Of a stretch of 33,660 bases of DNA, positions 16,042 through 23,973 are shown piece by piece. Origin of the DNA: Candidatus Stahliibacteriota bacterium (GTDB lineage Bacteria > Hydrothermota > Tepidihabitantia > SM23-42); NCBI GenBank assembly GCA_030602565.1, contig JAUVZL010000030.1, positions 1-33,660 on the forward strand. Direction: 5' to 3'. The position numbers and the translations under genes were made by a program. Each line of letters starts with the position of its first letter. Position 1 is the first letter of the stretch. The notes under the pieces were generated by a model. The model made no database searches, was not told where the DNA came from, and worked only from the letters and a program-made list of their open reading frames with translations.

Positions 16042-17235
16042 TTACAGAATTATCAATTTCTTTGTCATAATTGTCGTATTTACCTTGAGTTTCACAAAGT
16101 AAATACCTGAAGCAACGTGTCCAGTATTCCAGGCATGATTGTGAATACCCATATCTTCAGACTGATTGACAATTACATCAATCAATCTGCCGTCGGCTGA
16201 GTATATTTCCACATTCACGTCTGACCTCTCAGCAAGCGAATAACTGAGATTAGCTACATCTTTTGTTATATTAGGGGTAACGGCAAAGTTCGACACGATA
16301 GCCTGCTCCATCTCTTCCACACCCGGGAAGACCGTGTTCTGGTAGTATCTGACATAACCATAATAATCACTCGTTAAGATATCAATAGCACCGTCTTCAT
16401 TGTAGTCAACAAAATAGGGTCTCAATCCGTAATATTCAACGATCGGATTACCATTGGTTAATTCCAATGAATCGTAGCCATTAAAAACAGGACTTGCGTT
16501 AGTACCTACATTTCTATAGAAGAACACGTGGGCTGTATTTTCTCCAACCGTTAGATCTTTCTTGCCATCACCATCAAGGTCCCATACTCTTGGGTTGACG
16601 CGATACCAGTTGATCGAAACACCGCCTGATTGAATATTTGAATAGGTTGTGAAAACCGGATTGCTGTTCGTGCCCTGATTTAGATACAACCTGACATAAC
16701 CAGTCTCTTCACCTATCACTATATCTTTCTTTCCATCTTCGTTCCAGTCAACGACATCCGGGTTTGAGTTGTACGCCACCAGCACTTTCACACCATTTGC
16801 TCGCAAAGTATCCAGCAAAGTTAAACCACGACCGGTCTCCACAAAGATCATGGTATAACCGTTCCTGTCCCCGACAAGGATATCACGATATCCGTCTTCG
16901 TTCCAGTCGCACACGGCGACCGCTGCGCCCTGACATCAAGACGCATAGACAGATATGGGTGATCCGTCGGCATACAGGTACTGGAATGTGGTGTATGATG
17001 GATTGCTATTAGTCCCGTTATTTTTATAAAAGCGGACATAGCCATAAGAAAACTGGCCTACTAACAAATCCTTCACACCATCGCCATCCCAGTCATAATA
17101 AGCTGGAGATCCATAATAACCCACATCGATAATGCTCCCGTTTGCCAACACGTACTGACCAGGTTCAAAAACCGGCGTCTGTGCGTATACGGCAAACGGC
17201 AAACTGACTATTAGTATTGCACTTGCAAGTTTCAT
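16042..17235 (-). pseudogene. secreted FG-GAP/VCBS repeat protein with an in-frame TGA
   Basis: One continuous frame of 397 codons interrupted only by TGA at 16936-16938. The N-terminus is a signal peptide (MKLASAILIVSLPFAVYAQ). Several FG-GAP-like repeats follow (YYDWDGDGVKDLLVGQ, VCDWNEDGYRDILVGDRNGY, DWNEDGKKDIVIGE, DLDGDGKKDLTVGENT, DYNEDGAIDILTSDYYGY), each with a calcium-binding-like DxDxDG loop. The C-terminus is an Ig-like sorting domain (LSYSLAERSDVNVEIYSADGR ... SGIYFVKLK). It should be a cell-surface beta-propeller. The TGA falls in ...VYAS-TGA-CQGAAVAV; GGA (Gly) would suit this position and differs by one base. Either a nonsense mutation, a sequence error or read-through. It has a strong promoter, Shine-Dalgarno and terminator. 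Confidence 0.8.
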
Positions 17236-17259
17236 AGACTCTCCTCCTTTCTCTACAAT

Positions 17260-17287
17260 ATTATATACAAACAGTGAAAGTTGTCAA
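17260..17287 (-). promoter_or_regulatory. promoter of FG-GAP gene
   Basis: Minus strand -35 TTGACA (17282-17287), 16-bp spacer, -10 TATAAT (17260-17265), full consensus. AAAGGAGGAG follows 7 bases before ATG 17235. Confidence 0.75.
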
Positions 17288-17345
17288 GAGACTTAATTAT
17301 CCGCGCCACCACCACTTACCTTTATTTTCTACAGTCGCGGTCGAT

Positions 17346-17804
17346 TCATTCATTAATGGGAAATTTAAATTTCCCATGCTCCCAAATCAAGATTTTCCTC
17401 ATCCCCTCCTCAGTACGGTTGCAATAAATCATCCTTATATCATTTGTGTTCATATCAATCTCATGGATATTTTTGAGATAAGGGATGAAATCATTTACCA
17501 GAAGCTTACGTACCTGGTCAATCATATCTTTAGCGGCATCGATTCTGTCCTTAGTGCCGTAAACCTGAATGACAACTATGTCATCCGTTTGATCATAATA
17601 TGCATGAAATGGGGCGTCGTACTGCTCAATGATGTCCTGCCACTTGGACTGAGAATGAGCATTGAGTTGAATCGCAACCAGATCACCCTCGGATAACTCA
17701 TAAGTATCCGACAATGCGGCAGATGACAAATTGACTATAAAGAAAATAAAAATGCAGATCATCAATCCTCCTGGTTTAACACTTGCACGATTTATTTCTA
17801 TCAT
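17346..17804 (-). CDS. exported protein of unknown function
   Basis: 152-aa protein with an N-terminal signal sequence (hydrophobic core LMICIFIFFIVNLSSAALS, about residues 14-32), then a soluble acidic domain of about 120 residues with no recognised motif. Two Tyr/Asp-rich stretches (EQYDAPFHAYYDQTDD, YGTKDRIDAAKDMIDQVRK) suggest a small alpha/beta domain. ATG 17804 is well supported by AAAGGAGGTAACC just upstream. The 3' end contains a perfect 22-bp palindrome (17356-17377) encoding KFKF. A TTGACT -35 lies at 17862-17867 with only a weak -10 after it. Function not assignable. Confidence 0.7.
   Translation of the reverse strand: MIEINRASVKPGGLMICIFIFFIVNLSSAALSDTYELSEGDLVAIQLNAHSQSKWQDIIEQYDAPFHAYYDQTDDIVVIQVYGTKDRIDAAKDMIDQVRKLLVNDFIPYLKNIHEIDMNTNDIRMIYCNRTEEGMRKILIWEHGKFKFPINE
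17356..17377. repeat. perfect 22-bp palindrome inside the 3' end of a gene
   Basis: ATGGGAAATTT/AAATTTCCCAT, 10 codons before the stop of the exported protein. Could be a protein-binding site or chance. Confidence 0.5.
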
Positions 17805-17822
17805 AAGGTTACCTCCTTTGAC

Positions 17823-17836
17823 ATTGATATATCAAT
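17823..17836. promoter_or_regulatory. palindromic operator candidate upstream of exported protein
   Basis: Perfect 14-bp palindrome ATTGATATATCAAT ending 19 bases before ATG 17804, between the TTGACT -35-like box and the Shine-Dalgarno; suited to bind a dimeric regulator. Confidence 0.4.
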
Positions 17837-17967
17837 TTGATTATTTATGTTTTCCACTAAAAGTCAATAGTTTAGCGCTTGGTGCATGGCTTCACTTTGA
17901 TAGCCCTTGCTTGTGTCTATGGTAGTGTATATATGCATAATCTTATGATATTGACCCTTTTCTCGCA

Positions 17968-19110
17968 CTAACTCTCTGCCAGCAGCGCGTGTGCTTTTTC
18001 AAGGGTTTCGGCAATAAGTATTTTTTGCGGGCACTTTTCTTCACATTCACGACAAGCAATGCACTTATCTGCACGGTTTCCAGACTTGATGAAAACCGAA
18101 TACATCCACCGGGAGTTTTCCAATGCATCATACATATGGGCATCGTTAAATAACTCGAATATGAATGATATGGGTATCCCTTGCGCACAGGGCATACAGT
18201 ATCCGCACTGTGTGCAGTTGACCGCGGTTCTTGTCCGGTAGAACTTTTTCACTTTCTCATATATCGCTGATTCTTCTGGCGTAAGTGTCCCCATATGCTC
18301 CTTTGATGCAAATCTTATATTCGCCTTAACCTGCTCCAGTGTACTCATCCCGCTCAACACACAGCTCACTTCAGCACGGTTATAAAGCCAGCGCAGGGCA
18401 AACTCAGCCGGTGTTTGTACACGTCCGGTTTGACTGATGAGATTAACAACTCCATCGGGAACCTTATTCGCCAATTTACCACCCCTTAAGGGTTCCATGA
18501 TCATAACCGCCAAGCCTTTTTTATGAGCATACTCCAGACCTTTGATACCTGCTTGAAAATCATCGTCAACATAATTTAGGTGGATCAGGCAAAAAGCCCA
18601 TTTGTATGCATCTACTACTTCCTTAAAAAGTGGCAGTTCATCATGAAATGAGAACCCTGCAAAACGTATCTTGCCAGCTGCCTTAACTTCATCAAGGAAA
18701 GCCAGGACGTCGAATTCTTTTACTGTTTTCCAGGAAGTCTTACGCAATGCATGTAATAAATATAGATCAAATGTGTCGGTCTGGAGCCGTTTCAATTGGG
18801 TGTTGAAATACTTCCGGGGATCTTCTCTGCTCTTTATGAGCCACACCGGTAGCTTCGTCGACAAATACACTTTTTTTCGGTAGCCCCCTTTTAATGCTTT
18901 GCCCACGAATTTCTCGCTTGTCTCTCGATGATACGGCCAGGCGTTGTCCAAAAGGTTTATGCCGCTATCAATCGCATAATGGAGCATCTTTATTGCTTTT
19001 GGTTCGTCTATTTTCGTGGGGTCGTTCTCGCGGGTCAATGGAAACCGCATACACCCAAACCCTAGTTGGGGAACATTGATATCGGTTTTGCCAAATGATC
19101 GGTATATCAC
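17968..19110 (-). CDS. aldo/keto reductase with C-terminal double 4Fe-4S domain
   Basis: 380-aa cytoplasmic oxidoreductase. The N-terminal 280 residues are an aldo/keto reductase TIM barrel, with the catalytic tetrad D55 and Y60 (LLDNAWPYH), K86 (STKLP) and H120 (YLLHAL). The C-terminus adds a ferredoxin-like module with two cysteine groups: CTQCGYCMPC (C299, C302, C305, C308) and CIACRECEEKCP (C350, C353, C356, C360). Such fusions are common in anaerobes; the substrate is unknown. The start is GTG at 19110 (VIYRSFGKTD, the usual family start), with no good Shine-Dalgarno. It lies about 30 bases after the decayed HAMP gene on the same strand. Confidence 0.9.
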   Translation of the reverse strand: MIYRSFGKTDINVPQLGFGCMRFPLTRENDPTKIDEPKAIKMLHYAIDSGINLLDNAWPYHRETSEKFVGKALKGGYRKKVYLSTKLPVWLIKSREDPRKYFNTQLKRLQTDTFDLYLLHALRKTSWKTVKEFDVLAFLDEVKAAGKIRFAGFSFHDELPLFKEVVDAYKWAFCLIHLNYVDDDFQAGIKGLEYAHKKGLAVMIMEPLRGGKLANKVPDGVVNLISQTGRVQTPAEFALRWLYNRAEVSCVLSGMSTLEQVKANIRFASKEHMGTLTPEESAIYEKVKKFYRTRTAVNCTQCGYCMPCAQGIPISFIFELFNDAHMYDALENSRWMYSVFIKSGNRADKCIACRECEEKCPQKILIAETLEKAHALLAES

Positions 19111-19141
19111 TTAGTTTTATTGTATTCTGCGGTTGAGTTCT

Positions 19142-19329
19142 TCAGGCTTTTTCGCGCGCAGCATTTCTAAGTTCCGTAATCATAGTGTTGAAGCTCTTGG
19201 CAATGGCAGCAAATCAGCATTGTCGCCTGATAATTTGATTTTGGTGGAGAAATCACCGCTGGCTACTCTCGCCAGTCCATTAATAATCTCTTGTAGATCT
19301 TTGTTTTCCTTATCTCTTGCTTTATTCAT
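19142..19329 (-). pseudogene. small HAMP-domain protein, frameshifted
   Basis: From ATG 19329 the minus strand reads MNKARDKENKDLQEIINGLARVASGDFSTKIKLSGDNADLL. A one-base shift near 19205-19212 then restores AIAKSFNTMITELRNAAREKA-TGA. Together they form a complete HAMP linker (GDFS.KI...D.....LAKSFN.M) of about 62 residues with no kinase, receptor or membrane part. Either a decayed fragment of a chemoreceptor or sensor kinase or a stand-alone HAMP protein with a sequencing error. It has no Shine-Dalgarno. Confidence 0.55.
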
Positions 19330-19383
19330 GGTATATTTCGTACCATTATATGGTAAATACAAAAATTGTCAATTATAAGGTGA

Positions 19384-19539
19384 CTAAATCTGTGTTATTA
19401 AGAGTACCGCATCAGTAGGCAGTGACCAGATGAACTGGGTGCCAGTGCCTGTATCCTGATCATCTTCAGGATAATATCGGTAAGGGTGAAAGCCAAGATA
19501 GTCAATATAATCAATAAGTATTTTGGTTTCCCTGAAATA
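19384..19539 (-). other. 51-codon in-frame extension after lipoprotein stop
   Basis: Directly after the TGA of the lipoprotein gene the same frame stays open for 51 codons and reads protein-like (TKILIDYIDYLGFHPYRYYP ... TQFIWSLPTDAVLLI). There is no start codon or Shine-Dalgarno. It may be the end of a once longer protein, a decayed neighbour, or a read-through extension. No family recognised. Confidence 0.35.
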
Positions 19540-19887
19540 TCACTCGCCAATAACCTGGAACTCGATGATCTGCGAAGGTATTGTAGTCTTCTGGCTTAAC
19601 TCTTCCTCGTTGTCTATGAAAACCCGGAAATGTAACGTATCAACCATATTGCCTCCATCTTTATGAACCATACCGGTTATTTCATCACCCTTGTCCAACA
19701 CGAATTCATATTCACGGAGCGTAACACCGTTCATTGAAATACTATCGCCGGTCGCAACCTCAATATAATAACCGGTAAAAGATACAGAAAGATTCTGTGG
19801 ATTGCTAAGTCTTAATACAACATCTTTACTTTTACTGCAGGTTATAAAAACCAAACAGATGAATGCTAAAAGAATAAACCTCTTCAT
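19540..19887 (-). CDS. probable small lipoprotein of unknown function
   Basis: 115-aa protein with an N-terminal signal sequence, RFILLAFICLVFITCSK, whose cysteine is a likely lipidation site (FITC is a loose lipobox). The rest is beta-rich with no recognised domain, in the style of small periplasmic beta-sandwich lipoproteins. ATG 19887 is chosen over the upstream ATG at 19911 because GGGGGA lies 5 bases before it and the signal peptide begins there. It follows the 301-aa gene by about 40 bases and is probably co-transcribed. Confidence 0.65.
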   Translation of the reverse strand: MKRFILLAFICLVFITCSKSKDVVLRLSNPQNLSVSFTGYYIEVATGDSISMNGVTLREYEFVLDKGDEITGMVHKDGGNMVDTLHFRVFIDNEEELSQKTTIPSQIIEFQVIGE

Positions 19888-19926
19888 TTTTCCCCCTTTG
19901 ATGTTATTCAAAAAAACTCATGGTGG

Positions 19927-20832
19927 TCAGTTTGTAAGCACAGGAATATAGCGCTTGTCGCGGAATTGATAATAGAAGGAGACGATAAGATTGATAAGCT
20001 TTTTTAATTCTGGGTCTTTTTTTACGAATTCATCCTGCAAATAAATCAGCGAAGTAGCAACTATTATTTTATCTTTAAATGCATCACGCGATTCAATTGT
20101 ACCTTTTTTGCTCATTCTCATAAGGTTATCGATACTTGTGAGTACAATCTGAAACTGACTTTTTAGTTTATGAGAATATTCTTTTTTGATTGAAGCCTTT
20201 TTTATATCTCTGATAGCATCAGCTATTGCAGTTTCGAAAAATGGGTACTCACTATTAATCAATGCTGCATCATCTTTAGAAATGTTATATGGCTGCCAAT
20301 TAACATTGAACACACGGTTGGATACATACAACCCGTAGGTAGTTGCTATAAAAACTATATGCCCATGTAAATCCTCAGATAATTTGTCGTGCAGAAATCC
20401 CTGAAGCCATTTCAGTATCATTGCAATGCAAACACGACACATCACTTTTTCAATTGAAGATCTTTTATCTTCCTTTAATTTCTTGTATATCACAGTAACT
20501 TCTGCATTATTGAGCACAATATTATCACCTAACTTGTTTTCAAAATAGCCGTAGAGATTATTTGCTCTTGAATAACGTGTTCGATAGTCACACTTACTAT
20601 AGATACGGTTTACATAATTTTTTACCAGCTTGCGTTCAAGCCTAAAACCATTCTGGTATTGCGTAGATTCAGACAGGAATTTAAGATAGGCAATAAAATT
20701 CTCAACATCACGCTGGGTTATATGCTGTTCAATGGCAGATTTCGTGTTCTCATGTAGTGTATCAATCATCCTTTCGCCAGAAGTTTCTTTTAGAGTATAT
20801 TTGAGGATTCTTTCCAGATTTTTTAAGTGCAT
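19927..20832 (-). CDS. helical protein of unknown function, 301 aa
   Basis: A predominantly alpha-helical, lysine-rich soluble protein with no signal peptide or recognisable catalytic motif. It has heptad-like charged helices in the N-terminal half, a more hydrophobic central part (MCRVCIAMILKWLQGFL, about 130-146) and a helical C-terminus. A promoter (TTGACC-N16-TAGTAT) places transcription start about 4 bases before the ATG, so the message would be nearly leaderless; no Shine-Dalgarno. Function not assignable. Confidence 0.65.
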   Translation of the reverse strand: MHLKNLERILKYTLKETSGERMIDTLHENTKSAIEQHITQRDVENFIAYLKFLSESTQYQNGFRLERKLVKNYVNRIYSKCDYRTRYSRANNLYGYFENKLGDNIVLNNAEVTVIYKKLKEDKRSSIEKVMCRVCIAMILKWLQGFLHDKLSEDLHGHIVFIATTYGLYVSNRVFNVNWQPYNISKDDAALINSEYPFFETAIADAIRDIKKASIKKEYSHKLKSQFQIVLTSIDNLMRMSKKGTIESRDAFKDKIIVATSLIYLQDEFVKKDPELKKLINLIVSFYYQFRDKRYIPVLTN

Positions 20833-20842
20833 TGTTATTAAT

Positions 20843-20870
20843 ATACTACATAAAAAATCCTGGAGGTCAA
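20843..20870 (-). promoter_or_regulatory. promoter of 301-aa gene
   Basis: Minus strand -35 TTGACC (20865-20870), 16-bp spacer, -10 TAGTAT (20843-20848), 10 bases from the ATG. Confidence 0.45.
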
Positions 20871-20964
20871 GACCTTCTATATTTCACCGCAATCTGTGAA
20901 TTCATTTTCAATTTAATGGTTTCCTTAATGGCTCCAGGTAGAATAACTTCAATACTTAGAGAGC

Positions 20965-21207
20965 CTAGCGGAATTTGATTACCTTCTGCTTCAGCTTCTC
21001 GTTGATCTCGATGAAGTATATACCTGGCGTTAGCTGTACGACATCAACCTGACGTCCTGCGATGTCGTAAAATTTGCATGATATGTCCTCGGGTAATTGG
21101 ATAGCACCACTTATAATTGTTGGAAAAATTAGAGAGTAATTTGTCGTCCTGCGCACATATAATCGTAACCAAGAAAAAAAAACCGGAAAAAATCTCTTGC
21201 CGATCAC
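20965..21207 (-). pseudogene. orphan C-terminal sorting domain with a start site
   Basis: 80 codons starting with GTG 21207, well placed after AAGGAG (6-base spacing). The last 50 residues are an Ig-like sorting domain: ISGAIQLPEDISCKFYDIAG ... LTPGIYFIEI ... KVIKFR. The first part is not a proper signal peptide in this frame, but one extra T in a T9 tract (21174-21182) would give FFFLVTIICAQDD, a plausible signal peptide. No passenger domain lies between. It looks like the collapsed remains of a secreted protein gene. Confidence 0.5.
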
Positions 21208-21331
21208 CTGAAACTCCTTCTTAACAACTACTTAATCCTGAGAAATTATTTAAAAAAGCCAACTATTTTATTCGATCAAATTTAATCGGCTGTGGACTGA
21301 TGTTAAGGACTACTCTATTTTCCTATTAGAA

Positions 21332-22987
21332 TTATTGAATGTACTTGACTTCCAAATAGGGGATTAGGTTTCCTTCCTCAACAACTGTTTTCTTCTCCTC
21401 TTTCCCGATCTCAACCGTTGCTGAAACTCTCTGGTACTGCATGCTTGGCCAGTATGAAACCTCAACGAACACTGTATACTCACCTGATTTTACTTTTTTG
21501 CCTGACATATCTTTCAAATCCCAGATGTATATGTGATGTCCAAGGTCAATGCTGGCTGCGGTAACACCATCGATATCTACATATTCTGAAGAATGCGACC
21601 ACATAGGAAGGTTCACCTGCTTTTCTTTAGCATGACCGCTGAATCCGGATACGTAAATGGTCTTGACAAAGTTACCATCTTTATCTTCGATCCACACCGC
21701 AGTCTGCGGTGCTAACTCGTCGCGGAATCCAAGGATAAAATCGATTACTAGAATCGGCTTTTTGTACTCGGAAAGATCAACGCGTCCCACCTGGGGGATT
21801 ATTCTATTGAACACCATCTGAGCCGCATCAGAATTTGAGTATTTCGTCACGGTCTCTATCCAATAGGTCGTGGACTTTTTCTGATAAGCTACACCAAGCC
21901 AATACAAAGCTTCAGCCTTATCATCAGCAGGTATGCTACTCTGTATCACCATGTACAGGTCATCTATACCCTGCTCCAATCGACCTACAAAAAATGGCAT
22001 TTCCACACTGGCGATACCACGCCAGAGCCTCAATTCGATATCATCGGGTGCCAGGGCAACCGCCCTGTCCAGCACAAACATGAGCTCAAACGCAAGGTCA
22101 GTGCGGAAATCAGTATCCAGAGAGATTCTTGCATCATATTCTTCGCCGGCAAGATTCTGGAGAGACAAAGCAAGTAGCCTGTAGACATCAACATTTGCAG
22201 AATCGATCTGCGCGGCTTCTTGTAAATATATCACTGCCTCTTGATATTTTTCAGCATTCGCATAAGCTTGTCCCAATGCCAATAAGAATCCGGGGTTATC
22301 TGGTTCTTGTTCAAGTTTCTGTTTTAGTTGGAGGATTTGCGGGCTATCAGGCTGAGTCTTTTTGCCATGTTCTGCTTGCCATTGCTCAAATTGATTAATC
22401 CTGGTCAGGTTATCCTGTGCCTGTTTGGCAAATTCTGAACCAGGAGCAGCTTTAATCACCAGAGCGTAAAATTCTTTTGCCTTTTGTATTGCCATCAACT
22501 TTTGATAACCAATACCCAAATACTGATACGCTTGTATCAAATATTCCTGCAGCACAGGGTCTTTAGACTGTTCAATCACGATTGCAATGAATTCAAGGTC
22601 ATGGATCCCTTTTTCTGTCTGTCCAGCAAATTTCGGAACGGACACACCCCAGGCACCGCGGTAGAATCTTGCCTCGAAGTTGTTTGGATCAAGCAGAAGA
22701 GCCTTGTCCCACATCGCGAACGTTTTGGTGAACACTTGAAGAATCTTTGAAAAATCCTTCATGCCCTGGACCTGCTCACCATAGAGAAGACCCATTTGGG
22801 TATAAACTGTGGAGCTGTCAGGATATTCTTTGACTGCCTGTTCCATTGTAGTAATGGCTTTTTCTAAATTATTTAAATTCAAGTAGGCTTGAGCTTCGTC
22901 GATATACTCAGCAACGGTTTTGCCCAGACCAAAACAGACAAAACCCGCTAATAAAAATACAACCACATATAGTGAAAATTTTTTCAA
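21332..22987 (-). CDS. TPR-repeat periplasmic protein with DUF2271-like C-terminus
   Basis: 552-aa exported protein. TTG 22987 is the likely start: AGGAGG sits 5-6 bases upstream and a signal peptide follows at once (KKFSLYVVVFLLAGFVCFGLG). Residues of about 25-390 contain several tetratricopeptide repeats (AQAYLNLNNLEKAITTMEQA, LGQAYANAEKYQEAVIYLQE). The C-terminal 140 residues resemble the DUF2271/FlgD-Ig type: ILVIDFILGFRDELAPQTAV, then WIEDKDGNFVKTIYV, then GKKVKSGEYTVFVEVSYWP. Possible scaffold or adhesion role. It is probably monocistronic; a promoter lies at 23029-23056. Confidence 0.8.
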   Translation of the reverse strand: MKKFSLYVVVFLLAGFVCFGLGKTVAEYIDEAQAYLNLNNLEKAITTMEQAVKEYPDSSTVYTQMGLLYGEQVQGMKDFSKILQVFTKTFAMWDKALLLDPNNFEARFYRGAWGVSVPKFAGQTEKGIHDLEFIAIVIEQSKDPVLQEYLIQAYQYLGIGYQKLMAIQKAKEFYALVIKAAPGSEFAKQAQDNLTRINQFEQWQAEHGKKTQPDSPQILQLKQKLEQEPDNPGFLLALGQAYANAEKYQEAVIYLQEAAQIDSANVDVYRLLALSLQNLAGEEYDARISLDTDFRTDLAFELMFVLDRAVALAPDDIELRLWRGIASVEMPFFVGRLEQGIDDLYMVIQSSIPADDKAEALYWLGVAYQKKSTTYWIETVTKYSNSDAAQMVFNRIIPQVGRVDLSEYKKPILVIDFILGFRDELAPQTAVWIEDKDGNFVKTIYVSGFSGHAKEKQVNLPMWSHSSEYVDIDGVTAASIDLGHHIYIWDLKDMSGKKVKSGEYTVFVEVSYWPSMQYQRVSATVEIGKEEKKTVVEEGNLIPYLEVKYIQ

Positions 22988-23028
22988 TGTAACCTCCTGT
23001 TTTAATACAGCAACCCGCTGCATTTATG

Positions 23029-23072
23029 AGTATGCTTTGATTTTGCAGAAAGTCAAGGGAGCGTACGCTCCC
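23029..23072 (-). promoter_or_regulatory. promoter of TPR gene with adjacent palindrome
   Basis: Minus strand -35 TTGACT (23051-23056), 16-bp spacer, -10 CATACT (23029-23034). Immediately upstream of the -35 is a perfect 16-bp palindrome GGGAGCGTACGCTCCC (23057-23072), a possible activator or repressor site. Confidence 0.5.
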
Positions 23073-23184
23073 ATAATAGAACTGATGATTTGGGTATGGA
23101 CGCGAAACATCATTTCATCCTTTTGTTAATTGACAAAATGATAGAATGACAAGCCACGATGATAATGTGTGCTGATGTGCTGAT

Positions 23185-23285
23185 GGGGTCAAATCTCGAC
23201 ATTGGACATTGATACACGGAGAAAACCAGCTATGGCAATTCAGAAAGAGAAATAAAGGAAATGTCCAATGTCGAGATTTGACCCC
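23185..23285. mobile_element. 101-bp palindromic element, GGGGTCAAATCT family
   Basis: Perfect 26-bp terminal inverted repeats (23185-23210 and 23260-23285), beginning GGGGTCAAATCTCGACATTG, with 49 bp between. It shares its ends with the RAYT-derived elements at 11393-11798 but retains no transposase sequence that I can recognise. It is a minimal non-autonomous copy, able to form a long hairpin, 9 bp upstream of the tetR -35 box. Confidence 0.75.
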
Positions 23286-23294
23286 AATATCCCC

Positions 23295-23339
23295 TTGACA
23301 ATTTCCATGTTTTTATTATAATGACTGACTGGTCAGTCA
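23295..23339 (+). promoter_or_regulatory. tetR-efflux operon promoter and operator
   Basis: Consensus -35 TTGACA (23295-23300), 16-bp spacer, -10 TATAAT (23317-23322). The inverted repeat TGACTGAC-TG-GTCAGTCA (23322-23339) covers the end of the -10 and the transcription start, a classical TetR-family operator position. A second inverted pair TTTGAC/GTCAAA lies at 23350-23370. Confidence 0.75.
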
Positions 23340-23381
23340 GAATAAACCATTTGACTATAAACTGGTCAAAAGAATAAGAAA

Positions 23382-23972
23382 ATGAGAACAAAAAATAAGC
23401 ATACAAAAGAAAAAATCATTGAGAACGCTCTGAGAATCTTTGCTCAAGAGGGTTTTTTCAAGACTACAGTTGATGACATTGCTCAGGCAGCGGGCATTGC
23501 CAAGGGCACCCTTTATCTTTATTTCAAAGACAAGGCGTCGCTTTACGTGAGCGTGATAGAAGAACACTTCAAGGTCGGCATCAAGTATCTTAATGAGGTT
23601 CAGAAAGAAAAGATGACAAACACAGCAAAGCTGCAGAAGATTGCGGATAATTGGATCGATTATATGATTCGACTTAAGAGCTCATTTTTCATGTTCTCAA
23701 TGGAGAATGTCAATCTGTCGAGCAAAATCATGAAGGCTGTTAAGCCAATAATGAACGTATATCTCAAGAAGATGATCGACATTATTGCCCGGATAATTGG
23801 ACAAGGGATCAAGACACGGGAATTTCGGAAAATTGAGCCGCGTATCGCAGCCGTACATTTTCTCAACACCATACGCACGGGTTTTTTCGTCACTTTCATT
23901 ACTCCCGAAAGGTTTGTCGACAAAAAAATATTGCTTGATTTGTTTTTTAAAGGACTAAAACAAAGGAGGTAG
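23382..23972 (+). CDS. TetR/AcrR-family transcriptional regulator
   Basis: 196-aa repressor with the N-terminal TetR helix-turn-helix: ENALRIFAQEGFFKTTVDDI then AQAAGIAKGTLYLYFKDKAS. The C-terminal ligand domain is divergent, as usual. It is the first gene of the efflux operon, directly downstream of a TGACTGAC/GTCAGTCA operator, so it probably represses itself and the pump genes until a toxic ligand binds. The next ORF starts one base after its stop. Confidence 0.9.
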   Translation: MRTKNKHTKEKIIENALRIFAQEGFFKTTVDDIAQAAGIAKGTLYLYFKDKASLYVSVIEEHFKVGIKYLNEVQKEKMTNTAKLQKIADNWIDYMIRLKSSFFMFSMENVNLSSKIMKAVKPIMNVYLKKMIDIIARIIGQGIKTREFRKIEPRIAAVHFLNTIRTGFFVTFITPERFVDKKILLDLFFKGLKQRR

Positions 23973-23973
23973 A

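Noticed and set aside
16936-16938. Selenocysteine at the in-frame TGA
   Set aside because: FG-GAP proteins are not selenoproteins, I see no clear SECIS-like hairpin just downstream, and Gly fits the position better.
20870-20964. Minus-strand frame reading SIEVILPGAIKETIKLKMNSQ after the orphan sorting domain
   Set aside because: Protein-like but short, no start codon and in a different frame from the domain gene; insufficient to call a gene.
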